A DNA stretch of 64,000 bases from Viola odorata (Eukaryota > Streptophyta > Magnoliopsida > Malpighiales > Violaceae): positions 23,546,579-23,610,578 of the forward strand of contig OY829542.1 in NCBI GenBank assembly GCA_963691705.1, given 5' to 3'. Positions within the stretch are counted from its first letter, which is position 1; every line of letters starts with the position of its first letter. This document shows, piece by piece, positions 20,833 through 31,910 of this stretch. The notes beneath the pieces were generated by a model. That model worked only from the letters and a program-made list of their open reading frames with translations, did no database searches and was not told the DNA's origin. Both the position numbers and the translations under genes were made by a program.

Positions 20833-21004
20833 GTTAGGGTTTCGAATCAAGATCTTTTTTTGCTTGATTTGGGTTGGCTAGTACAAGTTATTAGCAGGGT
20901 CAAACGCTCAAGAGAGTTAGTTATTCCGCATCGTTGCAAATCTAGACTTGGACTAGATCGATTTCACGTGCTACGAGCCTCGGGCAACCAAGGATCGTAT
21001 CAGT

Positions 21005-21819
21005 TGGTAGCAGAGCAAAGGCGTTCAAGTTTGGTAACTATCCTTTACGTTTCTGTTTTCATTATTAAGATTGGTTCTTCTTCTTCCTATTCTAAAACCA
21101 ATCTCTTGCGTGTTTGTGTTAGTTGTCATGTGAGTCAAGTCGATCTAGGGTTCTAGATCAAGTCGAGTCTTTGTGTGCGTCCCCAAGTAAATCGTTGTGC
21201 GATTTGTTGTGTCATTAATCTAGGTTATTTTTATCAAAAAAGAGTCATAAAAACCCAAAAAGAGTCGTAGTTAATTTATTACTTATCTAAGTTTATTTAA
21301 GTTATAAAAAAATATTCAAAATCAAAAACATAACAAAATACAAATTACTATACTCAATCATCATTCTAAATCAAAAAGAATTACTCAAATTGGACGAGGG
21401 AATTGAAAATTGGCTCGGGAAGAACCTAGATACGCAAAACGCACCTAGACGCACACCACCTTCGCATATTGCGAACTATTTAATTTTCTTCGTGTCTATT
21501 TGAGCTCTTTATTGATTCCTATAATTGCTTTCTGCTCCGTTTAAAATTTGCTTAGTTGATTGCTCTTTGCGACTAACCAAATATTAAGCATCTTAATTGT
21601 TTTGAAGCTAGTTGTCTTTGAGAGTCTTTTTGTAAGCTTTTCCTTGGAATTCTTGAGTCTTTTAGTGACTGAACAATTGAAGAAACTTGTGAGTAAAAAT
21701 TTGGTGAGAATAATAGAGAGCTAAACACGAGAGTAAACACGTGAGGGAGCGTTAGAAAATTTTCTAGGCCAATTTTGACGTTTGGTTTGTTTCGTGTTGT
21801 GAATTTCAGGAAATTCAAA
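21005..21819 (+). other. PBS and leader of element C
   Basis: The PBS TGGTAGCAGAGC starts at 21005, two bases after the LTR. The leader carries the block shared with element B at 21725-21749 and ends just before ATG 21820. No gene is present. Confidence 0.65.
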
Positions 21820-23061
21820 ATGGCGGAAAATGTTAATGAAGGGCAGCAAGCCATACTTAATTTCATGAGGGAGATATGCTTGGAGTTGGGACAGATAAAT
21901 GAGTGGAAGGTGATAACCACAGAACAATTGAATCTCCTAGCCGAAGTACCAAGAGATGGCGCACCACCTGCGTATGAGGTACAAAACCCTAATCCTAGGG
22001 TTGGTGATCCGCCCGATGGTCATGTAGCATGTAGAGGATACGGAGGATGAGGGAGATAGATTCCCAAGGCACGAGCGTGGACCATTAGGTGCGGGTGGAC
22101 CATTAGGCGAGGGTGCTGCTCAAGGACGCGTCCTTGCACGCGTACCCCCATTGCGCATGGCAAGGCGTAGGCGCCTGTTGCAACAAGCAGACCGAGATGT
22201 AGAGTCCGAGGAGGATGAAGGGTACATCCATGCTAGAGATGGGAGACAGAGAGGTAGACAACCCAGAGCCGAGGACCGAATTGATGCTAATATAGGTAGC
22301 ATCAAGATAAAAATCCCACAATTCGATGGCAGTGACGATCCAGATGCTTACTTGACGTGGGAAAGAAAGTTCGCAACGATCTTTCTTTGTCACAATTATT
22401 CAGAGGACAAGAAGGTTAAACTAGCAGCGGTAGAGTTTGAGGGATATGCGGTTCATTGGTGGGATCAACTCACTAGAAACCGAATCAGAATGCGGGTCGG
22501 TCTAGTTACTACTTGGGAGGATATGAAAGCCTTCATGAGAGAGAGATTTGTACCCTCCTATTTCCAACATGACCTTCATAAGCGGTTACAAACGATGACA
22601 CAAGGAAATAGAAGTGTGGGGGAATAGCGCTGGCTAGAGCGCTCATGAATGAAGATGAGGAAGCCATGATGGCTAGGTTTCTTAATGGTTTACACAAGGA
22701 AATAGCCGATGCGTTGGAGTTGACATACTACACGTCGATGAGAGAGATGCTCCATATGGCTATTAAAATAGAAAAACAAAAGAAGAGGAGGGTTCCTCTT
22801 ACTGGTCCGAATACATCAACTACAAGGTATGCACCATGGAAGCAGACGTCTTGGGTCAAGGATAGTAGAAGTGCGCGAGACCTACCCAGGGTTTCACCAC
22901 ACCATTCCGGTACCAAGGGTACGACTAGTTCCCAAGCACAGCCGAAGACTTATAACAACAATAGGTCTTCAAATAATTCTGTCAACTGAATCCCTACAAA
23001 GGATATCATTTGTTTTAAGTACTCGGGGAGAGGTCACAGACAGGCTGAATGTCCGAATAAA
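21820..23061 (+). pseudogene. Gag of Ty3 element C, frameshifted
   Basis: It starts MAENVNEGQQ at 21820. After a frameshift near 22048 the capsid continues at 22151-22627 (FDGSDDPDAYLTWERKF, HWWDQL, MTQGNRSVGE). A deletion and frameshift at 22625 remove about eight residues, and it resumes at 22645-22989. The nucleocapsid motif at about 23004-23060 reads CFKYSGRGHRQAEC, so the second zinc-binding Cys is now Tyr. It is non-functional. Confidence 0.8.
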
Positions 23062-23101
23062 AGGGTGCTCATAATTCAGGATAATGGTGAGATAGAATCG
23101 G

Positions 23102-23542
23102 ATGATGATTGTGTGGTGGAAGAGACCGAAGGGTTGGATGAGAGCTGGGTCTGGTTTAGAGGAAGAAGATGAGCGTGAGAAAGGCTTGACACTTGTGATT
23201 AGGAGGAATCTTAGCGCTCATTCCAAGATCGAGGAGAGTGTAGATGAACAATGCGAGAATCTATTTCACACGCATTGTATGATCGAGAAGAAGAGGTACT
23301 CATTGATCATAAACAACGGTAGCTGCACGAATTTTGCAAGCACTTTATTAGTACACAAGTTGAGCCTACCGACCACTAAGCATCTGAAGCCCTATTGTCT
23401 ACAATGGATGAACGATGGCAACGGCTTGAAGGTGACAAGGCAAGTACTAGTCTCATTCTCCATTGGGAAGTACAAGGATGAGATCCTTTGTGACGTCGTG
23501 CCCATGCATTCCAGCCACGTCTTACTTGGGCGACCGTGGTAA
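23102..23542 (+). pseudogene. Protease region of element C, mutated active site
   Basis: A Ty3 aspartic protease with SLIINNGSCTN at the active site, where relatives have IDGGSCTN, so the catalytic Asp appears to be Asn. It ends with the flap-side motif VLLGRPW. The stretch up to 23.16 kb belongs to the gag-protease linker. Confidence 0.7.
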
Positions 23543-23672
23543 TTCAATAGGAATGCCAATCACGAAGGAAAGACGAATCGGTATAAACTCGAGAAGAAAG
23601 GCATGAAGTATACTGTAGCGCCTTTGAGACCGATTCAAGTACTGGAGGATCAACTTTGGCTCGAGAAATCCT

Positions 23673-24950
23673 TTGCCGAGTATGAATTATCTAGGCCATG
23701 GGAAAAGAAAGAAAGAGATTGAAAACAACCCCTATGAAAGAAAAGAGCATGGGTCCATAAAAGAGATTCAAAACAACCCCTATGACAAAAGCGAGCATAG
23801 GAAAAGAGAGGGAGAGAAAAACAGCACGCATAAAAAGAGTGAGCATGCGAGAGGAAAATATACGCATGAAAAAAGTGAGCATGCTAAGAGTGATCAAAAG
23901 AGAGTGAATCTTTATGCTAGAGGGAAAGAAGTTAGGCAAGCACTTCTAGCGCAAAAGAAAAATATTGGTGGAAGCCGCCCTTTGATTCTTCTTCGTTTTA
24001 GGCCTCTTTGCCTAAACGCTTCTAACATGAACGATTCCACTTTTGTCCATGTTGGTATTTCCTCTCTTTTGCAGGAATTCAAGGATGTTTTTCCTGATGA
24101 CATGTCGCCGGACTTGCCACCGATTCGAGGGATTAAACACCAAATTGATTTCATACCCGATTCAACAATCCCTAATAGGCCAGCCTGTAGGAGCAACCCC
24201 GAGGAGACCAAGGAGTTGCAGAGACAAGTGGATGAGCTACTTAGCCGTGGATACATACGAGAGAGCCTCTCACCTTGCGTCGTACCCGTGAGCTTAGTCC
24301 CAAAGAAAGATGGGACTTGGCGCATGTGTGTCGACTGCCGAGCGGTAAATAAAATTATGGTAAAGTATCCTATGCCTCGCTTAGATGACATGTTAGATGA
24401 ATTAAGTGGTAGTCAAATATTCTCTAAGATAGATTTAATGAGTGGCTATCACCAAATTCGCATGAAAGAGGGTGATGAATGAAAAATGGCATTTAAAACT
24501 AAATATGGATTATATGAGTGGATGGTAATGTCGTTTGGTTTGACTAATGCGCCTAGCACTTTTATAAGACTTATGAATCATGTTCTTAGGCGTTTCATTG
24601 GTAGATTTGTGGTGGTTTACTTTGATGATATATTAATTTGTAGCAAATCTATTGATGATCATATTTCGCACCTTAGAGAAGTTTTTCTAACCTTGCGGGA
24701 ACAACAACTTTCATGTCATCCACAAATTCTTAGCCACTTTTGGCGGATTTTGTGGAAGAAATTAGGAACTAAATTGCTCTATTCAACTTCATGTCATCCA
24801 CAAATTGATGGGCAAACAGAAGTGGTTAATAGGACTTTAGGGTCCTTATTGCGCACCTTAGTTAATATGCATAATTCTACACGGATTGAACATATCTCTG
24901 TGTTCCACTTTAATGATGGAGCTATAGGCAAGCGCCATTGGATTTAGGCT
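23673..24950 (+). pseudogene. Reverse transcriptase of element C fused to integrase by deletion
   Basis: A linker rich in KSEH-like repeats leads into RT (PEETKELQRQVDELL, WRMCVDCRAVNK, YHQIRMKEGDE). A stop TGA at 24480-24482 replaces the usual Trp. RT continues to YFDDILICS and REQQL at 24709, then jumps straight into the end of integrase ([22 protein letters not shown]). The 1.3 kb present in the second copy (25993-27293) is missing, and filler bases lie at the joint. Confidence 0.85.
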
Positions 24951-27900
24951 GTCAGATTTGATCTTATTACTCCAACATTTATGTCCAACATGATTGATTG
25001 TAGATGTAATTAGTATTAAAATTTATTTGATACAATGTCCAATATGTTAATTGATATACTAATCTCTTTTTAAACTAAATATTACTAATTAAAAATGTAA
25101 CCGACAATATTAATTTGAATTTTTTTGACAGAATATTAATGTGAGTTGGATGCAAACAGTTTATATTATCAACACTAATAGAAATTTCTAAAAATAATGA
25201 TTAAATAAATAATCGATGTTGCTCGAATATATATTCTTCACTTTTAAAAATGTTGATTATATTTGTAAACAAAATTAATGTACTTGTAACCTAACTTGTT
25301 ATAATTGGTGTATATATTTCCTCCTTATCTATAATACACATAAAGCTAAGGCATAGAATTTTGTTTAAAAGTTTCTAAACATGTCATATAAACATTTAAA
25401 CTCATTCTAAACTCATTCTAAGCATGCGATGTGTCTTTTATTTATTTTTTTAAATATTAAATAAAATATCAATATTTTTTTCATTTAATTCTCTAACTAA
25501 ATTAATTTTAATATAACTTTAATGTTACCACCAGTTACTTAAAGCTTATCAACAAACTTAACCAAAACATCCTTTTGCTTTCTTTCCTTTAATATTATTT
25601 AATACTAATATTCATTGCTTATTTATTTTACTTTATTTAATTTTTTAATAAATTATATTAAATTAAGCATTCTAACAATTTGGTTCATTATAGAATCAAA
25701 TGAAACACAAATTCTATATTCATTAACTATTAATTTTATTACATTAAATTTATATTAATTCTAATAAATTATATTAAACTTAAATTTGGATTATATGAGT
25801 GGATGGTAATGTCGTTTGGTTTGACTAATGCGTCTAGCACTTTTATAAGACTTATGAATCATGTTCTTAGGCGTTTCATTAGTAGATTTGTGGTGGTTTA
25901 CTTTGATGATATATTAATTTGTAGCAAATCTATTGATGATCATATTTCGCACCTTAGAGAAGTTTTTCTAACCTTGCGGGAACAACAACTTTATGTTAAG
26001 CTTAAAAAGTGCTCTTTTGGGTTAGAGCAAGTTTGTTTCCTTGGTTTTATTGTTAGTGTGAAGGGTGTGAAAGTTGATGAGGAGAAGATCAAAGCGATCA
26101 AAGAGTGGCCTACTCCTAAAAACGCATGTGATGTGCGACCGTTCCATGGCTTAGCGAGCTTCTATAGGTGCTTTGTCAAGGACTTTAGCACAATTGCGGT
26201 GCCCTTGAATGAGCTGACCAAGAAGAACATGGAGTTCAAGTGGAGACAGCAGCAAGAAGAAGCGTTCTAAACGCTTAAAGATCGCTTATGTTTGGCGCCT
26301 ATCTTAGCCCTTCCGGACTTTGACAAGGCGTTTGAAGTGGAGTGCGACGCTAGTGGGCTTGGGATCGATGCGGTCCTTAAGCAAGAGAAGCAGCTCATAG
26401 TTTACTTCAGCGAGAAGCTAAAAGATGCTCAGTTGAGATATCCAACCTACGACAAAGAATTGTACGCACTTGTGAGCGCATTGGAAGTGTGGCAACACTA
26501 TCTGATGCCGCGTGAGTTCGTGGTGCATACAGATCATCTCAGTTTGAAGTACCTTAAGGGGCAAGGCAAATTGAACAAGCGGCATGCGACTTGGATGGAG
26601 TTCATCGAGTCATTCCCCTACCATATTCGCTACAAGGAAGGTAAGGACAATATAGTGGCCCATGCACTATCGCAAAGGTACGCGCTTATTTCTTCTATAA
26701 GTGCTAAACTACTTGGATTTTCACATATAATAGAATTGTACCCTAATGATGTAGATTTTGGTGAGATTTATAATTCTTGCATGCATGCTGTAGAATCTCA
26801 ATTTTTTAGACATAATGGGTATTTATTCAAGTGTAAACGTTTATGTGTGCCTAATTGTTTCTTAAGAGAGTTGCTTGTACAAGAAGCACATTGTGGCAGA
26901 TTGATGGGTCACTTTGGTGTGACCAAAACTCTAGATGTGCTTAAGGATCACTTTTCTTGGCCTAAGATGAAACGTGATGTTGTGTGTTTAATTGTTAGAT
27001 GTTTAGTGTGTTGTAGGGCCAAGTCAAAAGTGACCAACCATGGCGAGTACATGCAATTACCTGTGCCCTCCCACCCTTGGACCGATCTGTCCATGGACTT
27101 TGTTGTAGGACTGCCTAAATCTAGGGGAGGGAAGGATAGTATTTTTGTAGTGGTCGATCGATTCTCTAAGATGGCGTTCTTCATCCCTTGTGCTAGTACT
27201 AATGATGCAACCTACATAGCTAACTTGTTCTTTAAAGAAGTAGTCCATTTTCATAGTGTGCCTACTAGTATTGTTAGAGATCGAGATAGTAAGTTTCTTA
27301 GCCACTTTTGGCGGATTTTGTGGAAGAAATTAGGAACTAAATTGCTCTATTCAACTTCATGTCATCCACAAATTGATGGGCAAACAGAAGTGGTTAATAG
27401 GACTTTAGGGTCCTTATTGCGCACCTTAGTTAATATGCATAATTCTACACGGATTGAACATATCTCTGTGTTCCACTTTATTGATGGAGCTATAGGCAAG
27501 CGCCATTGGATTAAGGGTGTCAGATTTGATCTTATTACTCCAACATTTATGTCCAATATGATTGATTGTAGATGTAATTAGTATTAAAATTTATTTGATA
27601 CAATGTCCAATATGTTAATTGATATACTAATCTCTTTTTCAACTAAATATTACTAATTAAAAATGTAACCGACAATATTAATTTGAATTTTTTTGACAGA
27701 ATATTAATGTGAGTTGGATGCAAACAGTTTATATTATCAACACTAATAGAAATTTCTAAAAATAATGATTAAACAAATAATCGATGTTGCTCGAATATAT
27801 ATTCTTCACTTTTAAAAATGTTGATTATATTTGTAAACAAAATTAATGTACTTGTAACCTAACTTGTTATAATTGGTGTCTATATTTCCTCCTTATCTAT

Positions 27901-28337
27901 AATACACATAAAGCTAAGGCATAGAATTTTGTTTAAAAGTTTCTAAACATGTCATATAAACATTTAAACTCATTCTAAGCATGCGATGTGTCTTTTATTT
28001 ATTTTTTTAAATATTAAATAAATTATCAATATTTTTTTCATTTAATACTCTAACTAAATTAATTTTAATATAACTTTAATGTTACCACCAGTTACTTAAA
28101 GCTTATCAACAAACTTAACCAAAAAATCCTTTTGCTTTCTTTCCTTTAATATTATTTAATACTAATATTCATTGCTTATTTATTTTACTTTATTTAATTT
28201 TTTAATAAATTATATTAAATTAAGCATTCCAACAATTTGGTTCATTATAGAATCAAATGAAACACAAATTCTATATTCATCAACTATTAATTTTATTACA
28301 TTAAATTTATATTAATTCTAATAAATTATATTAAACT
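24501..28337 (+). repeat. Tandem duplication of the pol end plus AT-rich flank
   Basis: Unit 1 (24501-25781) and unit 2 (25782-28337) share the RT segment at their starts and the same 0.84-kb AT-rich sequence at their ends. They are in direct orientation and about 97-98% alike by eye. Unit 1 lacks about 1.3 kb of pol. The duplicated AT-rich flank (24881-25781 and 27453-28337) is of unknown origin and carries no coding signal. Confidence 0.8.
25803..27480 (+). pseudogene. RT, RNase H and integrase of element C, second copy
   Basis: In order: RT palm (YFDDILICS), connection (FHGLASFYRCFVKDFS), stop TAA at 26268-26270 where relatives have Gln (EEAF-stop-TLKDRL), RNase H ([25 protein letters not shown]), integrase zinc finger (H..H...C..C near 26880-27015), and integrase core with DFVVGLPKS and [11 protein letters not shown]. 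It ends abruptly after LVNMHNST at about 27450. There is no chromodomain, tail or 3' LTR. Confidence 0.85.
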
Positions 28338-28810
28338 AAAAATTCTAACCATTTGGTTCGTTATAGAATTTTAAGCGACACTCAAATCCTATATATAAGC
28401 ACGAGGTTGTCACTAAACTTACCACTTTGGTAATGAATAATCAATGATGCAATCCTCTATAGTCTCTGCGCGTCTCTGCAAAGTGAGTAGTATTTATTTC
28501 TAAATGATAAAATATTACATAGAGTAACAGACAAATTAAGTTATTGCAGTGCTATATGATTTTAATAGTAGTCAAAGTTAAAAAATATCGAACTTTAATT
28601 TTTTTATATGTATTATTATTAATATTTAATATTTTAATAAAATGTTATCTAGTTTTTTTAGTAATAAGAAGACACGTATAAACCCATAAAGATGACGGCT
28701 GAATTTGACAAACTTTAAACAGATATCTTGTATGTTGATTTAAAAAAACTGGTTCTTCCTTGCTCTGTTTTCTCCATTTATAGCAGATTGTTTTGGCCAT
28801 GAAAGGAAAG
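28338..28810. other. AT-rich spacer
   Basis: It contains TATATAA at about 28393 followed by an unremarkable leader-like stretch. No ORF or known repeat is seen. The right end holds the choline kinase 3' UTR. Confidence 0.3.
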
Positions 28811-30934
28811 TTATCCGGCATGAGCGACTTCCGGGTAGGTCACGTACCCATCATCTACATGATTGTTGTGGTGAAGGGCAGCAGCAGAAGTGATCAGGGT
28901 TGGTTTCTTCAACCAGTATTGCTCAAACCTCTGTCTTGCATACTCAATGTAGTCAAAATCAAGGTTGGTTTTGTATCCCTGCAAAGAAAAATCAACATTC
29001 CAAATCTAGGATGATGACCCACTTTCTCATTTTCTTAAACGATGTTTTTTTGTTCATAGGATGTAATAAAACAACAAGAAGTAGCAGAATACGTACCGAG
29101 ATTATCCCCCATAACCCCCATAGCAGATGGTTTGGAAGACTGTATCTTTCTGCATCAGCGACCATTTTCTCCACTTCATCTTCATTTGCTTGCTTCTCTG
29201 CAGAAATGATTTCAACAAACCAGTCATCATCTTTATTTGACTAGGTAGTAAGAAGTAAAGATTTTTTCCAGAAAACCGGAAGCTAGAAACGAACCTGCAG
29301 ATGCTGAACTGAGATATGCGTTGACAAATCTACGGCGTTCATTTAGTTCTGTAGCCAGTAGAAGTTATATACAAACTAAACCAAATGATCTTGTTTGAAA
29401 TGTATTCATTTGAAGTGAGAAACAGGCAGAGTATAGGGAGGGAAGGATAAACAATGTCGATATCTACTCACCTGGGTACTTCTTGTAGTCCAAAATATGC
29501 GGGGTTTCAGAATGATAATCTGCTGCCATTTCACAGAAGTGATTTGCAAGGTCATATGCAACAGGATTGTGAATTGCATACTCATAATCCTACAAAGATG
29601 AAACAGAAATTAAAAACAAAACAAAACAAAGAATCTAAACAAAAACAATCTTCTACTAGACATGCATCATTTACCTAAACAACAGTGCAGAGGACTTACA
29701 ATTATGGTGATTGCTCTTGTCTCTTCATCCAGCATTATATTACCATACTGCAGGTCATTGTGACAAAACCCGATTTCTTGACCATCTCGTGACAGCTCTT
29801 TCTCCAGCATCCTGATTTCATCATCTAGAATATCCAACCGAAACTCTTTCGCGTCTTTAGCGGAACACAAACTTTTGGCCTTGCTCAGCCAGTCTCTAAA
29901 GAATACAAAAAAAAGGGCATTAGCTGTCTTCCTTCTTTAAAAATCTTAAAGGAAAGTCTACTTCCATTTCTCTACTATTAGATCTGTTAACCAATACCTT
30001 ATTCTCTCCCACAAGCCTACACCCCCTGGACCTGGCATATCAAGACTGTGAAACTCTCTCATCTTTGAAGCAATCAGGGCCGATATTTTGCCATCTCGCA
30101 GATCAGCAGCAGATAGTGTCTGCACATCCAACAAAGAATGCCTCAGCATTTGGATCCCAAAATCTATCAGATGACTTCTCACATCATGATAAAATGGTCA
30201 ATGCATTGTAGTCATAGAATATAGAAAAACAAGAAAAAGGAAAATTCGAAACGTATAACACTTGAATGCATCAACTTCTGTTTAGGTAGATAAGAATGAG
30301 CCTCATGTAAGCCAACAATAGCAAACACCACGACCGAATCAAGTTCCGAGAGGGCAGGAACCTAGCATTCGTCATGATTGTATTATCATCTATAAAGAAA
30401 AATATAACACTAAATACCATGTCCCCTAGTTTAGTTCAAAAGGATGTGTTTAAGACCTAATGCACTTCACAAAAACAGAGATATATAGTCATAAATTGCA
30501 ATTTGAAGTCTTAAAATTATATTTCTCACCACTTTGATTAGTTTAAAGAAAAAGGAGTTGAAAGAAAGTTGACATACCCTAGCATGAATGAACTCTTCTA
30601 CCCTACCGTCGGGAAAACGACCGAGAAGCCTAGGGCCTTGTCCATGCTTAGACATGCACTCAAAAGTCCTGATCTCATTATCCCTGTTGAAGAAAAGCTC
30701 AACCCCTTCGCCATAAATCCTAATCAGCAATTTTCTAGAGCAATCACCAATCTTTTGAGGCCAATTGATCTGGTAAACCTCATTAGTCATAGCCCCCTTT
30801 AATGGTATAACCTCCAATAGTCCCATATCATCCACCACATCACCCCACTCAGTTGCTATTGATTGAAGGATCTTCTTCAGCTGCCCCCGGCAGCCTATCC
30901 CTTCAATGAATCCGGTTGCTGTTTGTATTGCCAT
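28811..30934 (-). CDS. Choline kinase, copy 2 (7 exons)
   Basis: The same enzyme and exon plan as copy 1. Exons in transcript order: 30934-30578, 30119-29998, 29895-29700, 29589-29472, 29348-29295, 29197-29097, 28978-28811. They total 1116 nt, or 371 codons plus TAA. Exons 1-6 are exactly as long as in copy 1. All motifs are present: [21 protein letters not shown] and the LLWGLWGII region. The last exon keeps the frame lost in copy 1, giving a longer tail ([14 protein letters not shown]...). Intron 5 is only 97 bp and lacks the organellar insert. This is the better candidate for the fully functional gene. Its 5' side carries a long, internally duplicated region. Confidence 0.87.
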
Positions 30935-31016
30935 AATCTTTTCTAAGGATGGATTAATAGTATTCAACTGCATTAAATTGAGAACTGAATGTTAGAAACA
31001 ACTGCATGACACTATT

Positions 31017-31910
31017 AGTAAATAGTGTAACAAGACTACAGAAAACAAAAGTTACTCTCTCAATTGTCAATCTATTCATCACATGTCTAAAGAACACGGT
31101 GTCATAGTCTCGAGAATTCAACTCAAAAAATGGAAAGAAAACCTTGGAACAAAAAGGAACCACTGATAACAAATATGCTCAAAGAAAAGAAAATTGTGCC
31201 ATTTTTGCATAGATTGACAGTGTTCAGCTGAAAGAAAAGCTTAAAGTTACAAACTTTACACTCTTTAACATAATTAATTTCTTTCATCTATGAAGATCAT
31301 TGATCACAGCCAAAGAGAAAGAAAGAAAGAGAGGAACCCAGATGAAGTGAAGGATCAAGAAACAGAAAAAGACCCAAGATTTGAGGTTCTTAATTGAAAA
31401 GAAGAAGAGTGGGCACGCACCCAACTCAAGAAATGTACAGCACAATTAGAAAAGTAAATAGTGTAAATGACCAATGAAATTAGTCGAAAGTTATTCTCAA
31501 TCTTTCAATCTAATCACATAAAGAACATAAATCACAGTCCCAAGAATTCAATTCTATGAAAAAAGAAAAAGAAAAACAAACAACATAAAGGAACCCCGAT
31601 AACAAGAAAGTTCAAACAAGAGAAAATCGTGTCATTTTTGCATGAATTGGCAGGTTTCAGCTGCAACAAAAGCTTAAAGTTACAAAATTTACACCCTTAA
31701 TCTTAATTTTATCTAATGAAGATCATGGATCACACAGCCAATTAGAAAGAAAAAGGAAAGAAAGAAAGAAAGAAGCCAGATGAAGAAATGGTTCAGAAAA
31801 CAGGAAAAAAAAAACAAAACAAAAAAACCCACCCATGACTCGAGGCCTTTAACTAAAAAGAATGAGGGCAAGAAGAAGAAGAGCGAGCTCTCACCCAACT
31901 ACAAGAAATG
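31017..31910. repeat. Imperfect tandem duplication upstream of choline kinase copy 2
   Basis: Units 31017-31435 and 31453-31910 share ordered blocks: AGTAAATAGTGTA, AGAATTCAA, TCATTTTTGCAT-type words, AGCTTAAAGTTACAAA, GAAGATCAT..GATCACA, GAAAGAAAGAAA and CACCCAACT..CAAGAAATG. Identity is roughly 75-80% with indels. It lies in the probable 5' UTR intron or promoter and is not found at copy 1. Confidence 0.75.

Larger units (their letters stand above)
16198..20837 (+). mobile_element. Complete young gag-only LTR element B (TR-GAG type) with TSD GTTAG
   Basis: The LTRs are 16203-17413 and 19622-20832 (1211 bp each). The target duplication GTTAG is at 16198-16202 and 20833-20837. The internal region is only 2208 bp, with a PBS, a long leader, one gag ORF and a polyprotein tail. 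There is no protease, RT, RNase H or integrase. The two LTRs differ at one position (A 17267 / C 20686), so insertion is very recent. The leader resembles that of element C, which suggests mobilisation by C-family enzymes. Confidence 0.92.
14503..21002 (+). mobile_element. 5' LTR of Ty3 element C, split by two insertions
   Basis: The LTR begins TGATGCGAACCC (14503) and ends GGATCGTATCA (21002), directly before a PBS. It survives in three pieces, 14503-15131, 16101-16202 and 20838-21002, about 896 bp in all. The first piece encodes a polyprotein tail (DANPSAP...GPMMRARS, 14503-14755) and has TATATAAGGAGCCGC at about 15051. The gaps are a solo LTR and the gag-only element B, so the order of events can be read directly. 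Confidence 0.8.

Noticed and set aside
23691..23939. KSEH-like repeats in the linker before RT, considered as a separate repeat protein
   Set aside because: They lie in the variable linker of element C between protease and RT and are probably a local expansion in decaying coding DNA.
28385..28490. TATATAA site at 28393 as the promoter of a new gene
   Set aside because: No ORF follows on the plus strand before the choline kinase 3' end.
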